Under the pieces are notes generated by a model. The model had not been told where the DNA came from. It was given only the letters and a program-made list of their open reading frames with translations, and ran no database searches. From Streptomyces sp. 71268 (lineage in GTDB: Bacteria > Actinomycetota > Actinomycetes > Streptomycetales > Streptomycetaceae), in assembly GCF_029392895.1 (NCBI RefSeq), contig NZ_CP114200.1, positions 6,764,501-6,828,500 of the forward strand: 64,000 nucleotides of DNA, written 5' to 3'. Shown one piece after another: positions 11,202 through 21,697 of the stretch. How positions within the stretch are numbered: the first letter of the stretch is position 1; each line of letters begins with the position of its first letter. The position numbers were made by a program, and so were the translations under genes.

Positions 11202-12863
11202 ATGTCCGAGATGAACGCTGAAGGCCGAACCCGGCTCGACCAGATGCCGGAGTGGATCGCGCTGGGAGAACACCGAGAGCAGCTCGGGGAGGTGCGCCTG
11301 CGCGAGGTGTTCGCGGCCGACCCCACGCGCGGTGAGCGCTACGCCCTCCAGGTCGGCGATCTCTACCTGGACTACTCCAAGCACCTGGTGACCGACGAGA
11401 CGCTGCGGCTGCTGCGGGCGCTGGCCGCGGCGAGCGGCGTCGCCGAGCTGCGGGACGCGATGTTCCGCGGCGACAAGATCAACGTCACCGAGGACCGCTC
11501 CGTGCTCCACACGGCGCTGCGGGCCCCGCTGTCGAAAGTCGTCGAGTCCGACGGCGAGAACGTGGTGCCCGCCGTGCACGCGGTGCTCACCAAGATGGCG
11601 ACCTTCTCCGACCGCGTCCGCTCGGGTGACTGGACCGGTCACACCGGTAAGCGGATCAGGACGGTCGTCAATATCGGTATCGGCGGCTCCGACCTGGGCC
11701 CCGCCATGGCCTATGACGCGCTGCGCGCGTACAGCGCACGCCACCTGGATTTCCGTTTCGTATCCAATGTGGACGGCGCCGACCTGCACGAGGCAATCCG
11801 CGATCTGGACGCGGCCGAGACGCTGTTCATCGTGGCCTCCAAGACCTTTACCACCATCGAGACGATCACCAATGCCACCTCCGCCCGCGACTGGCTGCTG
11901 ACCGAGCTGGGGGCCGGCCAGGAAGCGGTGGCCAAGCACTTCGTCGCGCTGTCCACCAACGCGGAGAAGGTCGCCGAATTCGGCATCGATCCGGCCAACA
12001 TGTTCGAGTTCTGGGACTGGGTCGGTGGACGTTACTCGTACGACTCCGCCATCGGGCTCTCCCTGATGATCGCCATCGGTCACGACCGGTTCCGGGAGAT
12101 GCTCGCGGGCTTCCACCTGATCGACGAGCATTTCCTCAACGCGCCGCCCGAGGAGAACGTGCCGCTCCTCCTCGGCCTGCTCGGCGTCTGGTACGGCGGC
12201 TTCCACGACGCCCAGTCGCACGCGGTCCTGCCGTACAGCCACTACCTGTCCAAGTTCACGGCCTACCTCCAGCAGCTCGACATGGAGTCCAACGGCAAGT
12301 CGGTGGACCGCGCGGGCCGGCCGGTGACCTGGCAGACCGGGCCCGTGGTGTGGGGCACGCCCGGCACCAACGGCCAGCACGCCTACTACCAGTTGCTGCA
12401 CCAGGGCACCAAGCTCATCCCCGCGGACCTGATCGGCTTCGCCAAGCCGGTGGACGACCTGCGGCCCGGCCTCGTGGACCAGCACGACCTGCTCATGGCC
12501 AACCTGTTCGCGCAGGGCCAGGCGCTGGCGTTCGGCAAGACGGCCGACGAGGTCAGGGCGGAGGGCGTGGCCGAGGAACTCGTGCCGCACAAGACGTTCC
12601 ATGGCAACCGGCCGACCACCACCATCCTCGCCAGCGAGCTGACGCCCTCGGTGCTCGGACAGTTGATCGCGCTCTACGAGCACAAGGTCTTCGTGCAGGG
12701 CGCCATCTGGAACATCGACTCCTTCGACCAGTGGGGCGTCGAACTCGGCAAGGTCCTGGCCAAGCGGGTCGAGCCGGCACTGCGCGCCGCCGAACAGGTA
12801 CCCGGCCTCGACAACTCGACGGCGACCCTGGTGTCCAAGTACCGGGCGCTGCGCGGGCGTTGA
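11202..12863 (+). CDS. pgi: Glucose-6-phosphate isomerase
   Basis: Interconverts glucose 6-phosphate and fructose 6-phosphate. The product is 553 residues from ATG 11202; ATG 11211 (550 residues, [11 protein letters not shown]) fits relatives equally well, and an ATG at 11181 is also in frame. Only an AGGG (11195-11198) lies upstream, so the start is uncertain. Family signatures [16 protein letters not shown] and [18 protein letters not shown] are present, as is the C-terminal [10 protein letters not shown]. It faces the pentose phosphate operon across a shared terminator, so two routes for glucose 6-phosphate lie back to back. Confidence 0.97.
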   Translation: MSEMNAEGRTRLDQMPEWIALGEHREQLGEVRLREVFAADPTRGERYALQVGDLYLDYSKHLVTDETLRLLRALAAASGVAELRDAMFRGDKINVTEDRSVLHTALRAPLSKVVESDGENVVPAVHAVLTKMATFSDRVRSGDWTGHTGKRIRTVVNIGIGGSDLGPAMAYDALRAYSARHLDFRFVSNVDGADLHEAIRDLDAAETLFIVASKTFTTIETITNATSARDWLLTELGAGQEAVAKHFVALSTNAEKVAEFGIDPANMFEFWDWVGGRYSYDSAIGLSLMIAIGHDRFREMLAGFHLIDEHFLNAPPEENVPLLLGLLGVWYGGFHDAQSHAVLPYSHYLSKFTAYLQQLDMESNGKSVDRAGRPVTWQTGPVVWGTPGTNGQHAYYQLLHQGTKLIPADLIGFAKPVDDLRPGLVDQHDLLMANLFAQGQALAFGKTADEVRAEGVAEELVPHKTFHGNRPTTTILASELTPSVLGQLIALYEHKVFVQGAIWNIDSFDQWGVELGKVLAKRVEPALRAAEQVPGLDNSTATLVSKYRALRGR

Positions 12864-12907
12864 GTTCGTCGAGGCCGAGTCGGTAGCCGGGCCGCGCGGT
12901 AGCGAAA

Positions 12908-12951
12908 AGCGCCCGGCCGCCACTCCGTGTGAGGGGCGGCGGCCGGGCGCT
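12908..12951. terminator. Bidirectional terminator between convergent pgi and pgl
   Basis: AGCGCCCGGCCGCC (12908-12921) and GGCGGCCGGGCGCT (12938-12951) form a perfect 14-bp stem with a 16-base loop. It is preceded by AAA on the plus strand and lies between the stops of two converging genes. Confidence 0.8.
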
Positions 12952-13012
12952 CTCGCGTCGCTCGCGGGGCGGTCGGGCGTTGGCTCCGGCCGGTCACGAG
13001 CGGCGTGGTCGC

Positions 13013-13819
13013 TCAGGGCGAGGACGGCGGATACAGGCCGCGGGGCAGCTCGGCCGCCGCGCTCTGGTCGAGGAGCCACAGGGTGCGGCTCTGCCCGCGC
13101 GCGCCCGCGGCCGGGGCCTGCACCTCGCCGGCCCCCGAGAGGGCTATGGCCACGGCCCCCGCCTTGTCGCCGCCCGCGGCGAGCAGCCACACCTCACGGG
13201 CCGCGCGGATCGCCGGCAGCGTCAGGGAGATCCGGGTGGGCGGCGGCTTGGGCGCGCCGTGCACGCCGACCACCGTCCGCTCGGTCTCCCGCACCGCGGG
13301 CAGCTCCGGGAAGAGCGAGGCGACGTGCGTGTCCGGGCCGACGCCGAGGAGCAGCACGTCGAAGGCCGGTACGCCGCGACCGCCGGCGCCGGCCGGTGGC
13401 GACGCGGTCTCCCGCGCGGCGGCGGTGGCCAGCTCCGCGGCGTACGCGGCGGCCGCCCCGTCGGCGTCCCCGGTGTAGGCGCCGTCGGACGCCGGCATCG
13501 GGTGCACCCGGGCCGGGTCGAGCGGCACCGCGTCCAGCAACGCCTGGCGGGCCTGGGTCACGTTGCGCTCCGGGTCGCCCTCCGGCAGGAACCGCTCGTC
13601 GCCCCACCACAGATCAAGCCGCGACCAGTCGATCGCGTCCCGCGCCGGCGACTCGGCCAGCGCCGCCAACAGCCCGTTGCCGTTGCGGCCGCCGGTGAGG
13701 ACGACCGAGGCCGAACCCCGGGCGGCCTGCGCGTCGACCACCCGGGTGATCAGCCGCGCGGCGGCGGCCCGGGCCATCAGCTCCTTGTCGCGGTGGACCA
13801 CGATCTGCGGCGCACTCAC
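13013..13819 (-). CDS. pgl: 6-phosphogluconolactonase
   Basis: Hydrolyses 6-phosphogluconolactone, the second step of the oxidative pentose phosphate pathway. The product is 268 residues from GTG, whose first base (13819) overlaps the opcA stop (GTGA). Family motifs seen are VLTGGRNG near residue 40, WGDERFLPEGDPERN and FDVLLLGVGPDTHVASLFP. It is the distal gene of the tkt-tal-zwf-opcA-pgl operon and ends at the bidirectional terminator. Family members differ widely in sequence, but the active-site patterns and context make the call secure. Confidence 0.94.
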   Translation of the reverse strand: MSAPQIVVHRDKELMARAAAARLITRVVDAQAARGSASVVLTGGRNGNGLLAALAESPARDAIDWSRLDLWWGDERFLPEGDPERNVTQARQALLDAVPLDPARVHPMPASDGAYTGDADGAAAAYAAELATAAARETASPPAGAGGRGVPAFDVLLLGVGPDTHVASLFPELPAVRETERTVVGVHGAPKPPPTRISLTLPAIRAAREVWLLAAGGDKAGAVAIALSGAGEVQAPAAGARGQSRTLWLLDQSAAAELPRGLYPPSSP

Positions 13820-14919
13820 GTGGACGCCGCCTTCCTGGCCGAAGACGAGGCGGCCTTCTTCTTGCCCGACTTGGTCGCGGCCTCGGCCCCGTCCCCGCCC
13901 TCGCCCTCCGGCGCGGCCTCAGCCGGCGCGGTGGGCGCGGCGGACTCACCGCGCGCGGCGCCGGCCTTGGCGGCGCCCTTGGCCGCCGAGGCACCCGCGC
14001 CCAGCCGCTGCACGCCGTACTTGACGGCGGCGGCGTACGTCTCGTCCGGGTCCAGGCGCCGCAGTTCCTCGGCGATCAGCTCGGCGGTGTCGCGCCGGTG
14101 CAGCGCCACGTGCCGGTCGGGTTGACCCGGCATCGCCAGCTCGGCCAGCGAGCCGTCCGCGCGGTCCAGGCAGATCGTGCCGTCGGCCGTCTCCAGGCGC
14201 ACCGCCGTGAGCCCGGGCCCCTCGGAGACGGTCCGCTCGACCGGCACCCCCAGCCGGTCGGCGAGCCAGAGCGCCAACAGCTCGCTGCTCGGGTTGTACG
14301 CCTCGCCCTCGACCGAGGCCGAGGTGATCGGCGCGTGCTTCTGGTCCAGGGCCGCCGCCAACACGCTGCGCCAGGGGGTGATCCGGGTCCAGGCCAGGTC
14401 CGTGTCGCCGGGGGTGTAGGTGCCCGCCCGCAGGGCGAGCGTGGCGACCGGGTCCTCGGTGGCCTGGGCGTCGGTGATGCGGCGCGCGGCGAGCTGGCCG
14501 AGCAGGTCATCGCTCGGGTTCTCCGGCGCGTCCTCCGGCCACCAGACCACGACCGGCGCGTCGGGCAGCAGCAGCGGCAGCACGGCCGAGTGGGCGTGGC
14601 TGGCCAACTCGCCGTGCAGGCGCAGCAGCACCGTTTCGCCGGTGTTGCTCTCACCGCCCACCCGGACCTCGGCGTCGAGCCGGGCGATCTTGCGGTCGCG
14701 TGGCGAGCGCCCGGGCCGGCGGATGACGACCAGGATGCGCGAGGGGTGTTCCTTGGACGCCTCGCTCGCGGCCTTGAGCGCGTCGTAGTGGTTGCCCTCG
14801 TCGGTGACGATCACCAACGTGAGCACCATCCCGACCGCCGGCGTCCCGCTGGCCCGGCGCGCCCGCACCAGTGCGGAGTTGATCTGGCTGGACGTGGTGT
14901 CCGTGAGATCGATGTTCAT
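13816..14919 (-). CDS. opcA: Glucose-6-phosphate dehydrogenase assembly protein OpcA
   Basis: OpcA is needed for full glucose-6-phosphate dehydrogenase activity in actinobacteria and cyanobacteria. The product is 367 residues. The N-terminal half includes MVLTLVIVTDE and RILVVIRRPG; PVVVWWPEDAPENPSDD is a conserved core. The last 60 residues or so are Ala/Glu/Lys-rich and end SGKKKAASSSARKAAST, resembling histone H1-like or HU tails and dispensable-looking. The ATG at 14919 overlaps the zwf stop by four bases and the stop overlaps pgl, so the operon is translationally coupled. Confidence 0.95.
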   Translation of the reverse strand: MNIDLTDTTSSQINSALVRARRASGTPAVGMVLTLVIVTDEGNHYDALKAASEASKEHPSRILVVIRRPGRSPRDRKIARLDAEVRVGGESNTGETVLLRLHGELASHAHSAVLPLLLPDAPVVVWWPEDAPENPSDDLLGQLAARRITDAQATEDPVATLALRAGTYTPGDTDLAWTRITPWRSVLAAALDQKHAPITSASVEGEAYNPSSELLALWLADRLGVPVERTVSEGPGLTAVRLETADGTICLDRADGSLAELAMPGQPDRHVALHRRDTAELIAEELRRLDPDETYAAAVKYGVQRLGAGASAAKGAAKAGAARGESAAPTAPAEAAPEGEGGDGAEAATKSGKKKAASSSARKAAST

Positions 14920-16451
14920 GGCCGCCGCCAGCTCCGTCCGTCTCGTGCGAGCATCTCGTCCGCCGCCTTGGGTCCCCAGGTCCCGGCGGTGTACTCCTCC
15001 GGCCTGCCGTGCCGGTCCCAGTACGCCTCGATCGGGTCGAGGATGCGCCAGGACTCCTCGACCTCCTGGTGGCGGGGGAAGAGGTTGGCGTCGCCGAGCA
15101 GCACGTCGAGCAGCAGTCGCTCGTACGCCTCGGGGCTGGATTCAGTGAAGGACTCGCCGTAGGCGAAGTCCATGGTCACGTCCCGGATCTCCATCGAGGT
15201 GCCAGGCACCTTGGAGCCGAACCGGATCGTCACGCCCTCGTCCGGCTGCACCCGGATGACCAGGGCGTTCTGCCCCAGCTCCTGGGTGTCGGTGGTGTCG
15301 AAGGGGGAGTGCGGGGCGCGCTGGAAGACCACCGCGATCTCGGTGACCCGGCGGCCGAGGCGCTTGCCGGTGCGCAGGTAGAACGGGACGCCCGCCCAGC
15401 GACGGTTGTCGATGCCCAGCTTGATGGCGGCGTACGTGTCGGTCTTGGACTGCGGGTCGATGCCCTCTTCCTCGAGGTAGCCGCAGACCTCGGTGCCGCC
15501 CTGCCAGCCGTGCGTGTACTGGCCTCGCACGGTGTGCCGGCCCAGGTCGTGCGGCAGCTTGACGGCCGTGAGCACCTTGAGCTTCTCGGTGACCAGGGCC
15601 TTGGCGTCGAAAGACGCCGGCTCCTCCATCGCGGTCAGCGCGAGGAGCTGGAGCAGGTGGTTCTGGATCACGTCACGGGCGGAGCCGATGCCGTCGTAGT
15701 ACCCGGCCCGACCGCCGATGCCGATGTCCTCGGCCATGGTGATCTGCACGTGGTCCACGTACGAGCGGTTCCACAGCGGCTCGAACATCGTGTTGGCGAA
15801 GCGCAGCGCCAGGATGTTCTGGACCGTCTCCTTGCCCAGGTAGTGGTCGATGCGGAAGACGTCGCTCGGCCGGAAGACCTGGTGCACGACCTGGTTGAGC
15901 TCCTGCGCGCTGGCCAGGTCGTGCCCGAAGGGCTTCTCGATGACCGCGCGCCGCCAGGAGTCGCCCTGGCCCTCGGACAGGCCGTGCTTCTTGAGCTGCT
16001 CGACGACGGTGGGGAAGAACTTGGGCGGCACCGACAGGTAGAAGGCGAAGTTGCCGCCCGTGCCGCGCGCCGCGTCCAGCTCCTCGATGGTGGCCTTGAG
16101 CTGCTTGAACGCCTCGTCGTCGGAGAACTCGCCGGGGACGAAGCGGAAGCCCTCGGCCAACTGCTGCCAGACCTCCTCGCGGAACGGAGTCCTGGCGTGC
16201 TCCTTGACCGCGTCGTGCACGACCTGGGCGAAGTCCTCGTCCTCCCAGTCACGCCGGGCGAACCCGATGAGGGAGAAGCCTGGGGGCAGCAGTCCGCGAT
16301 TGGCCAGATCGTAAACGGCCGGCATCAGCTTTTTACGCGACAAATCGCCCGTGACGCCGAAGATGACCAGGCCCGACGGCCCCGCGATGCGCGGGAGCCG
16401 TCGGTCTTGGGCGTCACGCAGCGGGTTGTCACCGCGTGCGGGTTCAGACAA
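14916..16451 (-). CDS. zwf: Glucose-6-phosphate 1-dehydrogenase
   Basis: Makes NADPH from glucose 6-phosphate. I place the start at TTG 16451, two bases after the tal stop and behind GAAGGA; this gives 511 residues. The family's N-terminus then reads GPSGLVIFGVTGDLSRKKL (nucleotide-binding fold). The active site RIDHYLGKE and downstream motifs follow. A much longer upstream extension is formally open but would run inside tal and is not credible. The C-terminal stop overlaps opcA. A TTG start next to a coupled stop may limit its expression relative to tal. Confidence 0.95.
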   Translation of the reverse strand: MSEPARGDNPLRDAQDRRLPRIAGPSGLVIFGVTGDLSRKKLMPAVYDLANRGLLPPGFSLIGFARRDWEDEDFAQVVHDAVKEHARTPFREEVWQQLAEGFRFVPGEFSDDEAFKQLKATIEELDAARGTGGNFAFYLSVPPKFFPTVVEQLKKHGLSEGQGDSWRRAVIEKPFGHDLASAQELNQVVHQVFRPSDVFRIDHYLGKETVQNILALRFANTMFEPLWNRSYVDHVQITMAEDIGIGGRAGYYDGIGSARDVIQNHLLQLLALTAMEEPASFDAKALVTEKLKVLTAVKLPHDLGRHTVRGQYTHGWQGGTEVCGYLEEEGIDPQSKTDTYAAIKLGIDNRRWAGVPFYLRTGKRLGRRVTEIAVVFQRAPHSPFDTTDTQELGQNALVIRVQPDEGVTIRFGSKVPGTSMEIRDVTMDFAYGESFTESSPEAYERLLLDVLLGDANLFPRHQEVEESWRILDPIEAYWDRHGRPEEYTAGTWGPKAADEMLARDGRSWRRP

Positions 16452-16453
16452 GG

Positions 16454-17596
16454 TCAGTCCTTCGCCGGAGTGAGGCGCGCCAGCTCCGCCTCGGTGGACT
16501 TCAGCAGGTCGGTCCAGGACGCCTCGAACTTCTCGACGCCCTCCTCTTCGAGTACCCGCACCACGTCGTCGTAGCTGACCCCGAGGCCGGCGAGGGCGTC
16601 CAGGTCGGCCCGCGACTGCGCGTACGTGGCGCGCACGGTGTCGCCGGTGATCTCGCCGCGCGCGGCGGTGGCCTCCAGCGTGGCCTCCGGCATGGTGTTG
16701 ACCGTGCCCGGGGCGACCAGGTCGTCCACGTACAGCGTGTCCTTGTACGCCGGGTCCTTCACGCCGGTCGAGGCCCACAGCGGGCGCTGCCGGTTGGCGT
16801 GCGCCTTCTCCAGCGCGGCGAACCGCTCCGACGGCGCGACCGAGCCGTCCACGGAGCCGAAGACCTCCTCGTACGCCTGGTAGGCGAGCCGGGCGTTGGC
16901 GAGGGCGGCCTTGCCCTTGAGCTGCTTGGCCTCCTCGGTGCCCAGGTCGTCCAGGCGCTTGTCGATCTCGGTGTCGACCCGGGAGACGAAGAACGACGCC
17001 ACCGAGTGGATCTTGGCGAGGTCGAGCCCGGCGGCCTTGGCCTTCTCCAGGCCCGCCAGGTAGGCGTCCATGACCTCGCGGTAGCGCTCAAGGGAGAAGA
17101 TCAGCGTGACGTTGACGCTGATGCCGCGGCCGATGGTCTCGGTGATCGCCGGAAGGCCCGCCTTGGTCGCCGGGATCTTGATCAGCGTGTTCGGCCGGTC
17201 CACCAGCCAGGCGAGCTGCTTGGCCTCGGCGACGGTGGCGTCCGTACGGTGCGCCATGCGGGGGTCCACCTCGATGGAGACCCGGCCGTCCTGCCCCTCG
17301 GTCGCGTCGAAGATCGGCCGCAGGATGTCGGCGGCGTCCCGGACGTCCGCCGTGGTGATCATGCGGACGGCCTCTTCGACGGTCACCCCGCGCACCGCGA
17401 GGTCGGCGAGCTGCTGCTCGTACCCGTCGCCCTTGGAGATGGCCTTCTGGAAGATCGACGGGTTGGTCGTGACGCCGACGACGTGCTGCTGGTCGATCAG
17501 CTCGGCGAGGTTGCCAGAGGTGATCCGCTTGCGGGACAGGTCGTCCAGCCAGATCGCGACGCCTGCGTCCGAGAGGCGCTTGAGTGCGTCTGTCAT
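16454..17596 (-). CDS. tal: Transaldolase
   Basis: Transfers a dihydroxyacetone unit in the non-oxidative pentose phosphate pathway. ATG 17596 is preceded by AGGAG on the minus strand; the product is 380 residues, the long TalB/actinobacterial class. [11 protein letters not shown] and [14 protein letters not shown] are the substrate-binding motifs, and the Schiff-base Lys lies in [31 protein letters not shown] follows. It lies 34 bases after tkt and 2 bases before zwf. Confidence 0.97.
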   Translation of the reverse strand: MTDALKRLSDAGVAIWLDDLSRKRITSGNLAELIDQQHVVGVTTNPSIFQKAISKGDGYEQQLADLAVRGVTVEEAVRMITTADVRDAADILRPIFDATEGQDGRVSIEVDPRMAHRTDATVAEAKQLAWLVDRPNTLIKIPATKAGLPAITETIGRGISVNVTLIFSLERYREVMDAYLAGLEKAKAAGLDLAKIHSVASFFVSRVDTEIDKRLDDLGTEEAKQLKGKAALANARLAYQAYEEVFGSVDGSVAPSERFAALEKAHANRQRPLWASTGVKDPAYKDTLYVDDLVAPGTVNTMPEATLEATAARGEITGDTVRATYAQSRADLDALAGLGVSYDDVVRVLEEEGVEKFEASWTDLLKSTEAELARLTPAKD

Positions 17597-17630
17597 GGGA
17601 ATTGCAACTCCTACTAGTCGTATACGAGCG

Positions 17631-19709
17631 TCAGCGCCCGGCGGCGTCGAGGGATTCCCGCGCGGCCTGGACCACCGCGTCCGCGGTGATGCCGAACTCG
17701 TGGAACAGCACCTTGTAGTCGGCCGAGGCGCCGTAGTGCTCAAGGGAGACGACACGCCCGTGGTCGCCCACGAAGCGGTACCAGGTCAGGCCGATCCCGG
17801 CCTCGACCGCGACCCGGGCCTTCACGGTCGGCGTCAGCACGCTGTCCCGGTAGGCCTGGTCCTGCTCCTCGAACCACTCGACCGACGGCATCGACACCAC
17901 GCGGGTGGGCACGCCGGACGCCTGGAGCCGCTCGCGCGCCTCGACGGCGAGCTGCACCTCGGAGCCGGTGGCGATGAGGATCACCTTGGCCTGGCCGCCC
18001 TCGGCCTCGCGCAGCACGTACCCGCCCTTGGCCGTGTTCTCGTTGGCCACGTAGGTGGGCACGTTCTGCCGGGTCAGGGCGAGGCCGTGCGGCGCCGGCT
18101 TGTCGTGGTGCCGGCGCAGGATCTCGCGCCAGGCGATCGCCGTCTCGTTCGCGTCGGCCGGACGGACCATGTTCAGGCCCGGGATGGCGCGCAGCGCGGC
18201 CATGTGCTCGACGGGCTGGTGGGTCGGGCCGTCCTCGCCGAGGCCGATGGAGTCGTGCGTCCACACGTAGGTGACCGGCAGCTTCATCAGCGCGGCGAGC
18301 CGCACCGCCGGGCGCATGTAGTCGGAGAAGACGAGGAAGGTGCCGCCGTAGACGCGCGTGTTGCCGTGCAGCGCGATGCCGTTCATGGTCGAGCCCATGG
18401 CGTGCTCACGGATGCCGAAGTGCACCGTGCGCCCGTACGGGTTCGCCTCCGGCAGCGGGTTGTCCGCCGGCAGGAAGGAGGACGAGGCGTCGATGGTCGT
18501 GTTGTTCGAACCGGCGAGGTCGGCGGAGCCGCCCCACAGCTCGGGGATGACCGCGCCCAGCGCCTTGAGCGTCTCGCCGGACGCCTTGCGGGTGGCCACG
18601 TCCTTGCCGACGGGGAACGACGGCAGCGACTTCTCCCAGCCCGCCGGCAGCTCGCCCGCGCTGATCCGGTCGAACTCGGCGGCCCGCTCCGGGTTGGCCT
18701 CGCGCCAGGCCAGGACCCGCTTGTCCCAGTCGCCGCGGGCCGCGCGCCCGCGCTCGATGACCGCGCGGGCGTGCGCGAGCACCGCCTCGTCCACCTCGAA
18801 GTGCCGCTCCGGGTCGAAGCCCAGCACCTCCTTGGTCGCCGCCACCTCGTCCGCGCCGAGCGCGGAGCCGTGCGACGCCTCGGTGTTCTGCGCGTTCGGC
18901 GCCGGCCAGGCGATGATTGTGCGGGCCGCGATGATCGAGGGCCGCTCCGTCTCCTCCTGGGCCGCCTTCAGCGCCGCGTACAGCGCCTTGACGTCGAAGT
19001 CGCCGCTGGGCGCCTGCTCGATGCGCTGCACGTGCCAGCCGTACGCCTCGTACCTGGCCAGCACGTCCTCGGAGAGCGCGGTCGCGGTGTCGCCCTCGAT
19101 CGAGATGTGGTTGTCGTCGTAGAGCGCGACCAGGTTGCCCAGCTTCTGGTGCCCGGCCAGCGAGGACGCCTCGGCGGAGATGCCCTCCTCCAGGTCGCCG
19201 TCGGAGACGATCGCCCAGATGGTGTGGTCGAAGGGGGACTCGCCGCGCGGGGCCTCGGGGTCGAAGAGACCGCGCTCGTAGCGGGCGGCCATGGCCATGC
19301 CCACCGCGTTCGCGATGCCCTGACCGAGCGGCCCGGTGGTGGTCTCCACGCCCGTGGTGTGCCCGACCTCGGGGTGCCCCGGCGTCTTGCTGCCCCAGGT
19401 GCGGAACGCCTTGAGGTCCTCCAGCTCCAGGCCGTAGCCGGAGAGGAAGAGCTGGATGTAGAGCGTGAGGCTGGTGTGGCCCGGGGAGAGAACGAACCGG
19501 TCGCGGCCGGTCCAGTTCGCGTCCGAGGGGTCGTGCCGCATCAACTTCTGAAAGAGCAGGTACGCGGCGGGAGCCAGGCTCATGGCCGTGCCAGGGTGGC
19601 CGTTACCGACCTTCTGCACGGCATCCATGGCCAGGACGCGGGCGGTGTCCACGGCCCGCTGGTCCAGTTCGGTCCACTCAAGATCTGTGGTGGTCGGCTT
19701 GGTGCTCAC
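17631..19709 (-). CDS. tkt: Transketolase
   Basis: Thiamine-diphosphate enzyme moving two-carbon units between sugar phosphates. The product is 692 residues from GTG 19709, behind a GAGAGGAG region. The N-terminal [12 protein letters not shown], the cofactor motif GDGDL(EEG) in [10 protein letters not shown], and the C-terminal pyrimidine-binding domain with FGIREHAMG are all present. It is the first gene of the minus-strand operon tkt-tal-zwf-opcA-pgl and sits divergently from ctaB. Confidence 0.98.
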   Translation of the reverse strand: MSTKPTTTDLEWTELDQRAVDTARVLAMDAVQKVGNGHPGTAMSLAPAAYLLFQKLMRHDPSDANWTGRDRFVLSPGHTSLTLYIQLFLSGYGLELEDLKAFRTWGSKTPGHPEVGHTTGVETTTGPLGQGIANAVGMAMAARYERGLFDPEAPRGESPFDHTIWAIVSDGDLEEGISAEASSLAGHQKLGNLVALYDDNHISIEGDTATALSEDVLARYEAYGWHVQRIEQAPSGDFDVKALYAALKAAQEETERPSIIAARTIIAWPAPNAQNTEASHGSALGADEVAATKEVLGFDPERHFEVDEAVLAHARAVIERGRAARGDWDKRVLAWREANPERAAEFDRISAGELPAGWEKSLPSFPVGKDVATRKASGETLKALGAVIPELWGGSADLAGSNNTTIDASSSFLPADNPLPEANPYGRTVHFGIREHAMGSTMNGIALHGNTRVYGGTFLVFSDYMRPAVRLAALMKLPVTYVWTHDSIGLGEDGPTHQPVEHMAALRAIPGLNMVRPADANETAIAWREILRRHHDKPAPHGLALTRQNVPTYVANENTAKGGYVLREAEGGQAKVILIATGSEVQLAVEARERLQASGVPTRVVSMPSVEWFEEQDQAYRDSVLTPTVKARVAVEAGIGLTWYRFVGDHGRVVSLEHYGASADYKVLFHEFGITADAVVQAARESLDAAGR

Positions 19710-20150
19710 CCTGAGTCAGGGCTCCTCTCCACAAGGTCGAATGCCGGTGAGGGTTCTTCACGCCGGGCAGGGCCGAGCCTACCCTCGCGGCAGCGGTCAT
19801 CCATTCGACCGCTACAGCCTGTGGACAACCGCTCAGAGCCGCTGGCCACACGGGTTCCCCGAGTACCGCCCGTGAGTCATCGCCGGGACCGACGGCCGGT
19901 ACCGCCGCCCCCCTCCAGCCTGCCCGCGCACCTGGCGGAGCGCCCGTCGAGAGCGCGGGGCGCGGCGGCTCCCGCGCGTTCCCGGCGGCGTGCTCCGGTC
20001 GCCAACACGACCCCACCCCGGCGACGGGCGGAAGAGCGGCAACGTCTAGAGTGGCGTGGTACGCGCAAGTCTTTACCGGGTCTTCATGTCCGGTGCTTGC
20101 TGGTCTGCCCGCGGCTCACTGCCGCTGATGTCACTAAACCAGGGGTGTGC
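19710..20150. promoter_or_regulatory. Divergent tkt / ctaB promoter region
   Basis: 441 bases with no supported gene. On the minus strand TGGATG (plus 19798-19803) and TAGGCT (plus 19776-19781), 16 bases apart, are a candidate tkt promoter about 65 bases from its GTG. On the plus strand TAGAGT (20047-20052) may be a -10 for ctaB. A GC-rich block lies between 19870 and 20030. Control factors are not evident. Confidence 0.4.
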
Positions 20151-21095
20151 GTGACGGCCGTCGAATCCCGTCCTGCGGGGTCGCTCTCTACCCAGAGCAC
20201 CAGTCACCGGCCGTTCGGGGCCCGTGCCAGGGCGTTCCTCGCGTTGACGAAGCCGCGCGTCATCGAGCTGCTGCTGATGACGACCGTTCCGGTGATGTTC
20301 CTGGCCGCCGAGGGCGTTCCCGACCTCTGGCTGGTGCTCGCCACGTGCGTGGGCGGCTTCATGTCCGCCGGCGGGGCCGGTGCGTTCAACATGTATATCG
20401 ACCGGGACATCGACGCGCTGATGGACCGCACCTCCCAGCGGCCCCTGGTGACCGGCATGGTCTCGCCGCGCGAGTGCCTGGTCTTCGCCTACACCCTCAC
20501 CGTGGTCTCCACCGTGTGGCTGTGGGTCCTGGTCAACCCGCTGTCCTCGATGCTCGCGCTGGGCGCCCTGCTCTTCTACGTCCTCGTGTACACGATGCTG
20601 CTCAAGCGGCGTACCGCGCAGAACATCGTCTGGGGCGGCATCGCCGGCTGCATGCCGGTCTTCGTCGGCTGGTCCGCCGTGACCAACTCCGTCTCCTGGG
20701 CCGGCGTGGTCCTCTTCCTGGTCATCTTCTTCTGGACGCCGCCGCACTACTGGCCGCTGTCGATGAAGGTGAAGGACGACTACGAGCGCGTGGGCGTGCC
20801 GATGCTGCCGGTCGTGGCGGGCAACAAGGTCGTGGCCCGGCAGATCGTGCTCTACAGCTGGGTGATGGTCGCGGTCTCGCTGGCGCTGTGGCCACTCGGC
20901 TACACCGGCTGGTTCTACCCCGTGGTCGCCGCCCTGCTCGGCGCGTTCTGGCTCAAGGAGGCGCACGCCCTCCAGTCGCGGGCCAAGTCCGGTGTGACGG
21001 GCGCCAAGCTCAAGGAGATGCGCCTGTTCCATTGGTCCATCACCTACGTCTCGCTGCTGTTCGTGGCCGTGGCCGTGGACCCCTTCCTGCGCTGA
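20151..21095 (+). CDS. ctaB: Protoheme IX farnesyltransferase (heme O synthase)
   Basis: Adds a farnesyl group to heme B to give heme O for aa3 cytochrome oxidase. The product is 314 residues from GTG 20151, five bases after AGGGG; GTG 20145 is an alternative. About nine hydrophobic segments and the UbiA-family prenyl-diphosphate motif [15 protein letters not shown] are clear; [15 protein letters not shown] is the second Asp motif. The sister gene ctaA is 1.7 kb away on the opposite strand. The continuous frame extends far upstream through tkt, but that part is an antisense artefact. Confidence 0.97.
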   Translation: MTAVESRPAGSLSTQSTSHRPFGARARAFLALTKPRVIELLLMTTVPVMFLAAEGVPDLWLVLATCVGGFMSAGGAGAFNMYIDRDIDALMDRTSQRPLVTGMVSPRECLVFAYTLTVVSTVWLWVLVNPLSSMLALGALLFYVLVYTMLLKRRTAQNIVWGGIAGCMPVFVGWSAVTNSVSWAGVVLFLVIFFWTPPHYWPLSMKVKDDYERVGVPMLPVVAGNKVVARQIVLYSWVMVAVSLALWPLGYTGWFYPVVAALLGAFWLKEAHALQSRAKSGVTGAKLKEMRLFHWSITYVSLLFVAVAVDPFLR

Positions 21096-21130
21096 GGCCC
21101 CGCGCGGGCCCGCCACCCACCGCTGCCGTC

Positions 21131-21163
21131 CGGGGCGGCGCCCCCACCCGGGGCGCCGCCCCG
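21131..21163 (+). terminator. Hairpin terminator after ctaB
   Basis: CGGGGCGGCGCCCC (21131-21144) pairs perfectly with GGGGCGCCGCCCCG (21150-21163) around a five-base loop. Confidence 0.7.
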
Positions 21164-21231
21164 AACGCGTGGCGCAGGCCACGCGACCGCCCCGTCGCCA
21201 AGGTGATCTACCGCTCGGTAGCATCGCGGGC

Positions 21232-21621
21232 ATGGCAGACACCGAGCAGGCCGAAGACACCCAGCGGGCCGACGCGAGCACGCCGGCGGCCGACGAGGCC
21301 GTCCGCGACGCCAAGGTGGAGCGGCACGCGGCCCGACTGGCCAAGCAGATCGACGCCTTCGCGCGCACCCACGGCGGCAGCGCCGAGGGCCAGCTCGCGC
21401 ACATCGCCCGTGGCTCCGTACGCATCGCCCTGGTCGGTGCCAACGGCGAGTGGGGCAACCTGGTCGCCCCCTCGTACGCCAGCGCCCAGCGCGCCGTCGA
21501 ACTGGCCGGGCTGACCGTGCACGAGGACTTCGGGGGCGAGTTCGCCGCCCAGGTGCGCACCGGCCCGTACGAGTGGTCGCGGATGGCCGGTATCCAGCTT
21601 GGTGGCTCCCGCAACCCGTAG
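21232..21621 (+). CDS. Conserved hypothetical protein, 129 residues
   Basis: ATG 21232 lies 7 bases after a TAGCAT (21219-21224) that could be a -10 element, so the mRNA may be leaderless. The N-terminus is acidic and low-complexity (EQAEDTQRADAS). The rest has AHIARGSVRIALVGANGEWGN and HEDFGGEFAAQVRTGPYEW, which look like a small folded domain. No signal peptide or membrane segment is visible. I do not recognise a function; similar proteins are, from memory, found next to ctaB in other Streptomyces. Confidence 0.8.
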   Translation: MADTEQAEDTQRADASTPAADEAVRDAKVERHAARLAKQIDAFARTHGGSAEGQLAHIARGSVRIALVGANGEWGNLVAPSYASAQRAVELAGLTVHEDFGGEFAAQVRTGPYEWSRMAGIQLGGSRNP

Positions 21622-21697
21622 CCTTCCCCGCACCGACACCTCACGCGGTCCCGCGCGCGTCAGACCGCCCGGGATCGGCACGGGCAGGGAGACGCGG

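Noticed and set aside
16454..16778. Upstream extension of zwf inside tal
   Set aside because: It overlaps tal in another frame; the TTG at 16451 with GAAGGA and the family N-terminus fit better.
17106..20150. Plus-strand frame continuous with ctaB, which would give a 1329-residue protein
   Set aside because: The part before GTG 20151 is antisense to tal and tkt; only the last 314 residues match CtaB.
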